This document shows positions 12,616-19,807 of a stretch of DNA of 32,152 bases, in pieces. Both the position numbers and the translations under genes were made by a program. The notes beneath the pieces were generated by a model that was not told the origin of the DNA, did not search any database, and saw only the letters and a program-made list of their open reading frames with translations. This DNA is from Candidatus Saccharimonadota bacterium. GTDB taxonomy: Bacteria; Patescibacteriota; Saccharimonadia; Saccharimonadales; Saccharimonadaceae. The stretch is from positions 16,475-48,626 of the forward strand of contig JAGQNA010000007.1 of assembly GCA_020428315.1 (NCBI GenBank), written 5' to 3'. How positions within the stretch are numbered: the stretch's first letter is position 1; each line of letters opens with the position of its first letter.

Positions 12616-14859
12616 ATGTATAAACATCCATCTAAACAAAACACATATGGCATAGCAAAACTAAGCATAACAAAGCTAGTCATGGCCTTGTTACTAATAC
12701 TAACTACCCTAACCTCCACCATCCTTCAAACCACCCGTACCTATGCCGCCCCCCAGCCTACAGATGTGCCACAATATAGTTTTAGCATTGGAGATATTCG
12801 AGGTAAGTTTACGGATTCATTCCTTACCATCGCCACCGACCAATCTGGTAATGTCTATGTCGCAGATAAAGGCAGTGGACGTATTCAGAAGTTCAATGGT
12901 AGCGGAACCTACCTTACGGAATGGGGTGGCTATGCTATGTTTGGCGAGGAAGATGGCAAGTTTAGTGGTTCGATTTATGGCATCACCACCGACCAAGCCG
13001 GAAATGTCTACGTTGTTGACACTTCCAGCAATCGTATCCAAAAATTCGACAGTAACGGTATTTTTCTGACTAAATGGGGTAGTATGGGCTCGGGCGACGG
13101 CCAGTTCTATGATCCGTACGGAATCGCCACCGACCAATCTGGTAACGTCTATGTGTCGGACAAGAGCAATACCCGTATCCAAAAATTCGACAGTAACGGT
13201 ATTTTTCTGACTAAATGGGGTAGTTCGGGATCAGGTGATGGTGAGTTTAGTACTCCACAGGCAGTCGCCATCGATCAATCTGGCAATGTCTATGTCATCG
13301 ACCAAAGCAACAACCGCATCCAAAAGTTCGATAGTAACGGTAACTTCCTAGCCAAATGGGGTAGTAGCGGTTCAGGCGACGGCCAGTTCGATGATCCTTA
13401 TGGCATCGCCACCGACCAATCAGGCAACGTCTATGTTGCTGATGCTCGTAACAACCGTGTTCAGAAGTTCGACAGCAACGGCAACTTCCTAGCTAAATGG
13501 GGCGGTAGTGGCTCGGGCAATGGCCAGTTCGACTATTCTCCTGGTATTGCTATAGACCAATCTGGCAATGTCTATGTAACAGATGATGGTAATACCCGTG
13601 TTCAGAAGTTCGACAGCAACGGCAACTTCCTAGCTAAGTGGGGGGGAGTAATGTATGGCTTGGGGGCTGGTGAGTTTTACATGCCCTTCGGTACTGCTGC
13701 GGACCGATCTGGCAATTTTTATGTAACTGACCAGTACCACCACCGCATCCAAAAGTTCACTGCCAATGGCACCTACTTAGCCCAGTGGGGTAGCCAGGGT
13801 ACGGGTAATGGACAGTTCGATAGCCCTGTAGGTATTACTACAGACAAATCCGGCAATATCTATGTCACCGAACAGGGCAACAACCGTATTCAGAAGTTTA
13901 CCGCCAATGGTGCCTACATATCTCAATGGGGTAGTAGTGGCATCGGTGAGGGTGAGTTTCAGTACGCAACGGACATCACCACCGACCAATCTGGCAATGT
14001 CTATGTCGCCGATACTTTCAATAACCGTATCCAAAAGTTTTCTGCTAATGGCACCTACTTAGCCCAGTGGGGTAGCCAGGGTACGGGTAATGGACAGTTC
14101 GATACGCCCGCAGGCCTCGCCACTGACCAATTCGGCAATATCTATGTTGCAGACGCTGAAAATAACCGTATCCAAAAGTTCAACAGCAACGGCACCTACT
14201 TAGCTCAGTGGGGTAGCGTAGGAGCTAGTCATGGCAAATTCAACATGCCAGTTGGTATTACAGTTAGTGCAGACGGTACTATATATGTCAGTGAGTATAT
14301 GGGAAACCGCATCCAAGCCTTCAAATACCCCTCCGACCCAACACCTCCGGTTTCTTCAACTCCATCTACTACCGACCTCAACGGTGACAGCATTCCCGAC
14401 ACCACCCAGCCACATGTGGCTGGTATGGTAGCCAGCACCGTCACCGGCAAGAGCGTAGCTCTAGAACTAAGTCCTAGCTGCAATCTCACAAACTTTAACA
14501 TCACTAACCAAAACCAACTAGCCACCAAAGACCCAGCCTACAAATACACTGATGGCCTATGGGACTTTGAAGCTAACTGTGGCACACCTGGCTACACTAC
14601 AACAGTCAAGCTTTACTACTACGACGTAACACCAGACAACAAGCTACTACGTAAATACAACCCTAACACCAATGCCTTCTTTAACATTACTAACTCTAGT
14701 ATCACTACCCAAACCATAAACAACCGTAACGTAACTGTCGTAACCTACCAAATCACTGACGGTGGCCCACTAGACACAGACAACCAAGTCAACGGCACCA
14801 TAGTAGACCCAGCCGGCCTAGCAACCGCCAAGATAGGGGTGCCGAGTACGGGGTTGTAG
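12616..14859 (+). CDS. Secreted NHL-repeat beta-propeller protein with a choice-of-anchor-U-like C-terminal domain
   Basis: A 747-residue exported protein. A signal peptide of about 43 residues has a basic start, a hydrophobic core (LVMALLLILTTLTSTIL) and a TYA-A cleavage site. Eleven NHL repeats of 47 residues follow (about 50-570), each with GQF, GIATDQSGNVYVAD, NNRIQKF, SNGTYLAKWGS; such repeats fold as beta-propellers that bind proteins, glycans or RNA. A Pro/Thr linker precedes a last domain (about 590-747) starting DLNGDSIPDTTQ, with two cysteines, DGLWDFEANCGTPG and TDGGPLDTDNQVNGTIVDP; this matches the choice-of-anchor U pattern found before cell-surface sorting tails. The protein ends exactly at VPSTGL, like an LPxTG-type motif without the usual membrane helix. 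I prefer ATG 12616 to GTG 12580, which lies only about 9 bases after the predicted transcription start. Confidence 0.85.
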   Translation: MYKHPSKQNTYGIAKLSITKLVMALLLILTTLTSTILQTTRTYAAPQPTDVPQYSFSIGDIRGKFTDSFLTIATDQSGNVYVADKGSGRIQKFNGSGTYLTEWGGYAMFGEEDGKFSGSIYGITTDQAGNVYVVDTSSNRIQKFDSNGIFLTKWGSMGSGDGQFYDPYGIATDQSGNVYVSDKSNTRIQKFDSNGIFLTKWGSSGSGDGEFSTPQAVAIDQSGNVYVIDQSNNRIQKFDSNGNFLAKWGSSGSGDGQFDDPYGIATDQSGNVYVADARNNRVQKFDSNGNFLAKWGGSGSGNGQFDYSPGIAIDQSGNVYVTDDGNTRVQKFDSNGNFLAKWGGVMYGLGAGEFYMPFGTAADRSGNFYVTDQYHHRIQKFTANGTYLAQWGSQGTGNGQFDSPVGITTDKSGNIYVTEQGNNRIQKFTANGAYISQWGSSGIGEGEFQYATDITTDQSGNVYVADTFNNRIQKFSANGTYLAQWGSQGTGNGQFDTPAGLATDQFGNIYVADAENNRIQKFNSNGTYLAQWGSVGASHGKFNMPVGITVSADGTIYVSEYMGNRIQAFKYPSDPTPPVSSTPSTTDLNGDSIPDTTQPHVAGMVASTVTGKSVALELSPSCNLTNFNITNQNQLATKDPAYKYTDGLWDFEANCGTPGYTTTVKLYYYDVTPDNKLLRKYNPNTNAFFNITNSSITTQTINNRNVTVVTYQITDGGPLDTDNQVNGTIVDPAGLATAKIGVPSTGL
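12783..14335 (+). repeat. 141-bp tandem coding repeats (11 NHL units)
   Basis: The NHL units repeat at 141 bp in the DNA as well as the protein. Some blocks are identical: 51 bases at 13033-13083 and 13174-13224 (one period apart), and 58 bases at 13765-13822 and 14047-14104 (two periods apart). Such identity points to recent duplication or gene conversion, so copy number may vary between strains or collapse in assembly. Confidence 0.85.
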
Positions 14860-14936
14860 GGTTTGGCCATAAAGTTCCGCCTCCTCTTTATACTCACATG
14901 GGGGTAGTTATGTAGATGAACTAAGTAGGGTAATAA

Positions 14937-14972
14937 CTGTATAAAGGATGGATATTACGATAAGTTATACAG
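14937..14972. repeat. Inverted repeat just upstream of the nusA promoter
   Basis: CTGTATAA (14937-14944) and TTATACAG (14965-14972) are perfect 8-bp arms separated by 20 bases and end 4 bases before the -35 box of nusA. It could be a regulator site or a weak hairpin. It has no T-run, so it is not a terminator of the NHL gene; I see no convincing terminator between 14860 and 14976. Confidence 0.35.
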
Positions 14973-14976
14973 CTTC

Positions 14977-15004
14977 TTGATTTTAGGCAGCAAAGGTGTA
15001 TACT
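14977..15004 (+). promoter_or_regulatory. Promoter of nusA
   Basis: TTGATT (14977-14982), a 16-base spacer and TATACT (14999-15004) form a plausible sigma70 promoter with a start near 15011, giving a leader of about 60 bases. Confidence 0.55.
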
Positions 15005-15026
15005 AAGAGAGTAGCTATTTATGCAC

Positions 15027-15052
15027 AATCCGGCCGGCAGGTCGGATTTTTT
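15027..15052 (+). terminator. Terminator-like hairpin inside the nusA leader (attenuator candidate)
   Basis: AATCCGGCC (15027-15035), loop GGCA, GGTCGGATT (15040-15048) forms a 9-bp stem with one G-U pair and runs into six Ts (15047-15052). It lies about 16 bases after the predicted transcription start and 20 bases before the nusA start codon, so it would terminate transcripts from the nusA promoter itself. Confidence 0.7.
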
Positions 15053-15071
15053 CATAAAAAGAAAGGAAACT

Positions 15072-16202
15072 ATGGAAGAGATAAATTTAAAACAATTAAC
15101 GCTAGCGATGAGGACTATTGCTGAAGAAAAAAATCTACCCGAGGATACAGTTCTGTCAATAATCGAGCAGGCTGTAGCAGCTGCTTGGCGACGTGATAAT
15201 GGTGAGCGCGATCAGGAAGTAAGGGCAGAATTAAATATCAACGACGGAACCGCCAAGGTATTTGTTGGTCATGAAGTGGTTGAAGAAGTGGGGAGTCCAG
15301 CTCATGAGATTAGTTTGGTTGATGCACAAAAAGTAAAATCAGATGCTCAACTTGGCGACCTAGTTGAAGAAGAGCACATCGTAACCGGTTTTGGCCGTGT
15401 TGCAGCTCAAACAGCTAAACAAGTTGTTTTACAGCGGTTACGAGAAGCAGAGCGCGAGGTCGTATTGGCTGAGTATGAAGATAAGATCGGGACTATCGTA
15501 ACCGGCACTGTTCAGCGAGTTGAACCGCGAGTAGTTCGGGTTGAGCTTGGCAAAGCGGTTGGAATTATTCCTCAGAGTGAGCAGATCCAGGGCGAGTTCT
15601 ATAGCATTGGTAGCCGTATAAAGGTGTTCATAAAAGATATTGAGCGTGACAATCGTGGACCGCAGTTAATTCTCAGTCGTGGAAATGAAGCATTTGTCGA
15701 ATGTCTATTTCAGCAAGAAGTTCCTGAGCTCGAATCAGGTGCAGTTGAAATTAAGGCAATTGCACGTGAGGCAGGTCGTCGTACAAAAATTGCTGTTCAT
15801 TCGTCGGTTCCTGGTGTCGATCCTGTTGGGACATTTGTTGGCGGCAGAGGAACACGTGTACAAGCAGTAATGAACGAAATTGGTGACCAAGAGAAAATTG
15901 ATATTATTACTTTTAGTGACGAAATTGAGGTCTTTATTCGTGAATCACTGAGTCCAGCAGAGATTGCCAAGGTAGAGATTAACAAAGAAGATAAATCAGC
16001 CAAGGTGTATGTAAATGAGGATCAGCAGTCAATCGCGATTGGACGAGGTGGTCAAAACGTACGACTAGCTAGTCGACTTACTGGATACGAGCTTGATATT
16101 GAGGCAGTATCTGAAAGTATTGTTAAACCAAAGTCTAAACCAAAGAAGAATATAGAGGAAGGACTGTTTGAAGCAATCGAAAGTAGTGAGACAGAGGAAT
16201 AA
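15072..16202 (+). CDS. nusA: Transcription termination/antitermination factor NusA
   Basis: A 376-residue RNA polymerase-binding factor that modulates pausing, intrinsic termination and antitermination. Order of domains: NusA N-terminal domain (1-120, with the helix EEKNLPEDTVLSIIEQAVAAA), S1 domain (about 125-195, GTIVTGTVQRVEP to LILSR), and two KH domains (about 200-350) with GRGTRVQAV and the second GRGGQNVRLASRLTGYELDI loop. The C terminus is a short K/E-rich tail with no acidic repeats, the usual compact form. The start is ATG 15072 with an AAAGGAAA ribosome-binding site 5 bases upstream; an open frame from 15021 runs through the leader hairpin and is not the start. The usual rimP upstream and infB downstream are absent: NHL and clpC genes flank it. 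Confidence 0.95.
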   Translation: MEEINLKQLTLAMRTIAEEKNLPEDTVLSIIEQAVAAAWRRDNGERDQEVRAELNINDGTAKVFVGHEVVEEVGSPAHEISLVDAQKVKSDAQLGDLVEEEHIVTGFGRVAAQTAKQVVLQRLREAEREVVLAEYEDKIGTIVTGTVQRVEPRVVRVELGKAVGIIPQSEQIQGEFYSIGSRIKVFIKDIERDNRGPQLILSRGNEAFVECLFQQEVPELESGAVEIKAIAREAGRRTKIAVHSSVPGVDPVGTFVGGRGTRVQAVMNEIGDQEKIDIITFSDEIEVFIRESLSPAEIAKVEINKEDKSAKVYVNEDQQSIAIGRGGQNVRLASRLTGYELDIEAVSESIVKPKSKPKKNIEEGLFEAIESSETEE

Positions 16203-16221
16203 GTTTCAATTCAGTATTGAA

Positions 16222-16248
16222 TTAGCACTCGCTTGACCTGAGTGCTAA
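16222..16248. promoter_or_regulatory. CIRCE operator (HrcA binding site) of clpC
   Basis: TTAGCACTC (16222-16230), a 9-base spacer and GAGTGCTAA (16240-16248) match the canonical CIRCE element exactly in both arms and spacing. In other bacteria it is bound by the heat-shock repressor HrcA. The clpC -35 box lies inside the spacer. The palindrome is followed by TTTTT, so in RNA it would also form a 9-bp hairpin with a T-run behind nusA. Confidence 0.95.
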
Positions 16249-16262
16249 TTTTTGTGTACAAT
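16233..16262 (+). promoter_or_regulatory. clpC promoter embedded in CIRCE
   Basis: TTGACC (16233-16238), an 18-base spacer and TACAAT (16257-16262) form a good sigma70 promoter whose -35 sits between the CIRCE arms. A bound repressor would block polymerase directly. The start is expected near 16269. Confidence 0.8.
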
Positions 16263-16267
16263 AGAGT

Positions 16268-16287
16268 AAGCACAATCACAAGTGCTT
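16268..16287. repeat. Second inverted repeat in the clpC leader
   Basis: AAGCAC (16268-16273) and GTGCTT (16282-16287) flank an 8-base loop at the predicted transcription start. The arms share the core AGCAC with CIRCE half-sites, but length and spacing differ. It may be a degenerate second operator or a 5' mRNA hairpin. Confidence 0.4.
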
Positions 16288-16320
16288 GCACGCTATCAAG
16301 GAGAGGAGCATAATAAGCAT

Positions 16321-18789
16321 ATGGCAGACGAATTCGCAGAATTTGTTTCACGTCTCACCGACAACGCTAAGACGAGCTTGCAACAAGCAAACGCCATAGC
16401 ACGAGGCTACGGCAGTTCGTATATAGGTACCGAACATTTGTTGCTTGGAGTATTGGCTCAGGGTACTTCAGTTGGTGCCAAGCTTCTAGCTGATGCACAT
16501 ATTACACTGGACAGGGCTGAAATGGCATTAAATCTGTCTCCTCGAAATATTACAACCAGCGTTGGTGCTACCTCTCTGAGCGAAACAGCTAAGCTGACTT
16601 TAAAAATGGCATGGGATATGGCTCAAGAGTACCATCAGGATTTTCTAGGCACCGAACATATACTATATAGCTTGATTAACCAAAAAAATGCTCGGGCAAC
16701 TGTTCTACTGAAAGACCTTGGGGTTGATATAGATAGCTTCAAGGCTGACTTAGAAGAGTTTTTGGAAAGACAGCAGAATACTGAACAGACCGAAACGACT
16801 ACTAAGCCGCGGCGTGCACGTGGCGGAGCTTTGGAAGTGTTTGGAACTGACTTGACCGCTCAGGCAAGGTCTGCCAGTCTGGACAAGGTGATTGGCCGAG
16901 ACAAAGAGCTGGAGCGAATGATCACTATTTTGATGCGTCGAGCGAAAAACAATCCCGTGCTGATCGGTGAACCAGGAGTTGGAAAGACAGCAATTGCCGA
17001 AGGGCTTGCCCACAAAATTGCCTCAGAGGATGTGCCAGAGTATCTACTTGATAAAAGGGTTATTCAGCTTGACCTTGCAGGTATGATTGCTGGAACGAAA
17101 TACCGTGGTGAATTTGAAGAACGGTTAAAAAAAGTACTTGACGAAGTCCAGAGTCAAAAAAATATAATCTTATTTATTGATGAATTACACTTGTTAGTCG
17201 GTGCTGGTGCTGCTGAGGGTGCACTTGATGCCGCAAATATTCTTAAGCCAGCACTGGCTCGGGGCCATTTGCATCTCATTGGTGCAACTACCTTGGATGA
17301 GTATCGTAAATATATCGAAAAGGATAGCGCACTTGAAAGGAGGTTCCAGACAATAATCGTAAAAGAACCAAGCCTGAAGGATACGCTCGCTATACTAAAA
17401 GGGTTACGTCCCTACTACGAAAAGCACCATAACGTCACATTAAACGACGAGGTTTTACAGGATGCAGTGTATATGGCTGACCGCTATCTTAGCGAGAGAT
17501 TTATGCCAGATAAAGCCATAGATGTTGTTGATGAAGCCTCAGCGAAACGCCGTGCCATGCTTGGTAAGCAGCCATCAAAAATACGTGATTACAAAAAACA
17601 GGTATCCAGTCTCGATGACAAAATGGAAGAAGCTGTAGCTGCCGAGGATTATGAGCGGGCAGCTCTGTATAAGACTCGGCTTGTCCAGCTTCAAGAAGCC
17701 TTGAACTTAATGCTTGAAAAAAATGATAAAAAGCAAGTAATAGAGATTAGAGGCAATGATATTGCACAAGCAATTTCTATGATGACTGGAATTCCAGCAA
17801 GCAAAATCAAACGGTCCGAGGCGTCTATATTAAAAAATCTAGAAAAACATCTTTCAAAGAGTATTATTGGGCAGCCTGAGGCGGTTGAGCAGGTAGCACG
17901 TGCAGTTCGGCGCAGTAGAAGCGGAGTTTCTAGCCAAAAACGTCCTATCGGTAGTTTTGTATTCATGGGTCCAACTGGAGTTGGGAAGACAGAGCTTGCT
18001 AGAGTTCTTGCAAAAGAGGTTTTTGGAAGTGACGATGCATTGATAAAAATAGATATGAGTGAGTTTAAGCAAGGACATAACAGTTCTAGGTTACTTGGCG
18101 CGCCTGCGGGCTATGTTGGGTATGAAGACGGCGGTCAGCTTACCGACAAGATACGTCGTCAGCCGTATAGTGTAGTACTTTTTGACGAGATCGAAAAAGC
18201 CCACCCTGATGTAATGCACATGCTTCTCCAGTTGCTTGAAGACGGGACAGTAACAGACGCAAAGGGGCACTCAGTTGATTTCAGTAATACGATTATAATA
18301 TTGACTAGCAATCTCGGTGCGGATGCGATGATGCGCGAATCGACGCTAGGCTTCCATGCAAAATCTAAATCCGATACTGAGTATTTAAGCCAGGTTCATG
18401 ACGATAATTCTGTGATTGCGAAAAAGTCACTTGGAAAACTGCTTCGCCCTGAGCTTATTAATCGATTTGATGCAATTATTACATTCCGTGCACTGACTAG
18501 ACCACAAGTTTCAAAGATTTTTGATAATCTAATACTAGAGCTAAATCAGCGACTCACTCGCAAGGGTATGAGTGTGGTGGTAAGCAAAAGTCTTAAGAGT
18601 TTCATAATCAAAAAAGGATATGATGAGAAATTTGGTGCGAGACCGCTTAGGCGCACTATTCAAGATGAGCTAGAGCATCCGGTTGCAGAAAAAATTATTA
18701 ATGGAGAGTTTGGAAAAGGAACTATTATTGATGCGGGCCTTGAAGATGGTCAGGCGATGGTAAGAGTATTGCACGAGAAAGTAGCCTAG
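16321..18789 (+). CDS. clpC: ClpC-type AAA+ unfoldase (Hsp100) of the Clp protease
   Basis: An 822-residue two-ring-domain ATPase that unfolds proteins for the ClpP peptidase. It has a double Clp N-domain (1-150), AAA1 with Walker [10 protein letters not shown] (216-224) and Walker B ILFIDELH (283-290), a central region with a UVR-like motif ([19 protein letters not shown], 435-453), and AAA2 with Walker [10 protein letters not shown] (550-558) and the arginine-finger region [11 protein letters not shown]. An LGF tripeptide after REST in the AAA2 loop matches the ClpP-docking loop (V/I/L-G-F), so it should pair with ClpP rather than act as ClpB; the middle domain is also too short for ClpB. 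Expression is under CIRCE. The GAGGAG ribosome-binding site is about 12 bases from the ATG, unusually far. The next gene starts directly after its stop. Confidence 0.95.
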   Translation: MADEFAEFVSRLTDNAKTSLQQANAIARGYGSSYIGTEHLLLGVLAQGTSVGAKLLADAHITLDRAEMALNLSPRNITTSVGATSLSETAKLTLKMAWDMAQEYHQDFLGTEHILYSLINQKNARATVLLKDLGVDIDSFKADLEEFLERQQNTEQTETTTKPRRARGGALEVFGTDLTAQARSASLDKVIGRDKELERMITILMRRAKNNPVLIGEPGVGKTAIAEGLAHKIASEDVPEYLLDKRVIQLDLAGMIAGTKYRGEFEERLKKVLDEVQSQKNIILFIDELHLLVGAGAAEGALDAANILKPALARGHLHLIGATTLDEYRKYIEKDSALERRFQTIIVKEPSLKDTLAILKGLRPYYEKHHNVTLNDEVLQDAVYMADRYLSERFMPDKAIDVVDEASAKRRAMLGKQPSKIRDYKKQVSSLDDKMEEAVAAEDYERAALYKTRLVQLQEALNLMLEKNDKKQVIEIRGNDIAQAISMMTGIPASKIKRSEASILKNLEKHLSKSIIGQPEAVEQVARAVRRSRSGVSSQKRPIGSFVFMGPTGVGKTELARVLAKEVFGSDDALIKIDMSEFKQGHNSSRLLGAPAGYVGYEDGGQLTDKIRRQPYSVVLFDEIEKAHPDVMHMLLQLLEDGTVTDAKGHSVDFSNTIIILTSNLGADAMMRESTLGFHAKSKSDTEYLSQVHDDNSVIAKKSLGKLLRPELINRFDAIITFRALTRPQVSKIFDNLILELNQRLTRKGMSVVVSKSLKSFIIKKGYDEKFGARPLRRTIQDELEHPVAEKIINGEFGKGTIIDAGLEDGQAMVRVLHEKVA

Positions 18790-19794
18790 GTGAGACACGG
18801 AGTAAAATGGCTACTATTTCTAGGCTTCATTATTGGTTCTATCTTTATAGCAGTTAATCATCTGGCTGCTTATGATTTATGGATGGCATCTAGAACTAAA
18901 CTGGATGATGAAACTCTTCGTAGCATTGAAAGGACTAAACTATCTGACGAAAGTATATTTCTAGCGCGTGCTACCCAGGCATCATTTGCAGGTGCTACCG
19001 AATTTAATGCTGCATGTCGAGAGTCGAACGATTCTGGTCAGGGCGGCTATACCACCCTAGGTTGTTATATTGCGCCATACGGTCGAGTATACGTATATCG
19101 TATAGACGACAAGCGAGTGGAGGGAATTGACGATGCTGTACTTGTCCATGAAATTCTTCACGTGGCTTGGGCTAGACTAGGCAAAGGCGAGCAGGATCGA
19201 CTAAGTAAAATATTAACCGACACCTATAATCAAATTAGCTCACCAAAGCTAGCCGATAGAATGAAGAAGTACGACAAGACTGAACCCGGCCAGCGTGCAA
19301 ATGAACTACATAGTATATTGCCGACCGAGATAAAAGATCTACCAGCAGAGCTTGAAGAGTATTATAGCCGCTACTTCGACGATAGGCAGATAGTTGTTGG
19401 CTTGTTTTCTAAGTATAGCAAGCCATTTGACGATATTGAAACTAAACTGAGTAACATAAAGACTAAGATCGAGAAGACAGAAAAGTTTATAAAGACAGAG
19501 AATAGAGAGCTAGAACAGCTAGTTGATGATTTTCAGTCTGACAGTGTAGCACTAAGCAACCGGCGCAACTCGATTAATCGATATAACCATAATACGGTGA
19601 GTCAGTATAACACACAGATTGATTTATTGAACACTAGAGCTAGCGATCTTAATCGTCGAATTGCAAAGCTTAAGAAAGCCTACCAGGAATATACACAAGA
19701 CATAAAGTCATATAACCAGGCTGGAGTCACTCTGAATAGTCTGAACGCATCAATAGATAGCACGACCTTATCTAGCGTGAGAGAGCTTAAATGA
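18790..19794 (+). CDS. Membrane-anchored HExxH metallopeptidase-like protein with coiled-coil tail
   Basis: A 334-residue protein whose GTG start abuts the clpC stop, so it is co-transcribed and probably translationally coupled. One helix (about 7-25) anchors it. The exterior domain carries HEILH (120-124), a zinc-protease motif, and a possible third ligand E172 in NELHSILPTE 48 residues later, followed by LPAELEEYYSRYF. C76 and C92 may form a disulfide. Residues 215-310 are a strongly predicted coiled coil rich in K, E, N and Q with many heptads. I do not recognise a named family. It could be a peptidase for cell-wall or membrane proteins, or a structural protein with a residual zinc site. 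Its place in the ClpC heat-shock unit suggests envelope quality control, which is inference. Confidence 0.75.
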   Translation: MRHGVKWLLFLGFIIGSIFIAVNHLAAYDLWMASRTKLDDETLRSIERTKLSDESIFLARATQASFAGATEFNAACRESNDSGQGGYTTLGCYIAPYGRVYVYRIDDKRVEGIDDAVLVHEILHVAWARLGKGEQDRLSKILTDTYNQISSPKLADRMKKYDKTEPGQRANELHSILPTEIKDLPAELEEYYSRYFDDRQIVVGLFSKYSKPFDDIETKLSNIKTKIEKTEKFIKTENRELEQLVDDFQSDSVALSNRRNSINRYNHNTVSQYNTQIDLLNTRASDLNRRIAKLKKAYQEYTQDIKSYNQAGVTLNSLNASIDSTTLSSVRELK

Positions 19795-19800
19795 TATACT
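19792..19800 (+). promoter_or_regulatory. Extended -10 promoter of radA overlapping the upstream stop codon (leaderless)
   Basis: TGA-TATACT: the TGA stop codon of the upstream gene (19792-19794) doubles as the TGn of an extended -10 (hexamer 19795-19800), 7 bases before the radA ATG at 19808. No ribosome-binding site is visible. Confidence 0.55.
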
Positions 19801-19807
19801 ACATAAG

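Noticed and set aside
12817-13182. Minus-strand open frames across the NHL repeats (also 13777-14034, 14229-14528)
   Set aside because: They mirror the plus-strand repeat and have no promoter, ribosome-binding site or family similarity.
12783-14335. CRISPR-like or minisatellite array
   Set aside because: The 141-bp periodicity is explained by coding NHL repeats; there are no short identical repeats with unique spacers.
15021-15071. In-frame upstream extension of nusA from ATG 15021
   Set aside because: It would translate through the leader hairpin, lacks a ribosome-binding site, and adds residues absent from NusA proteins; ATG 15072 has AAAGGAAA in front.
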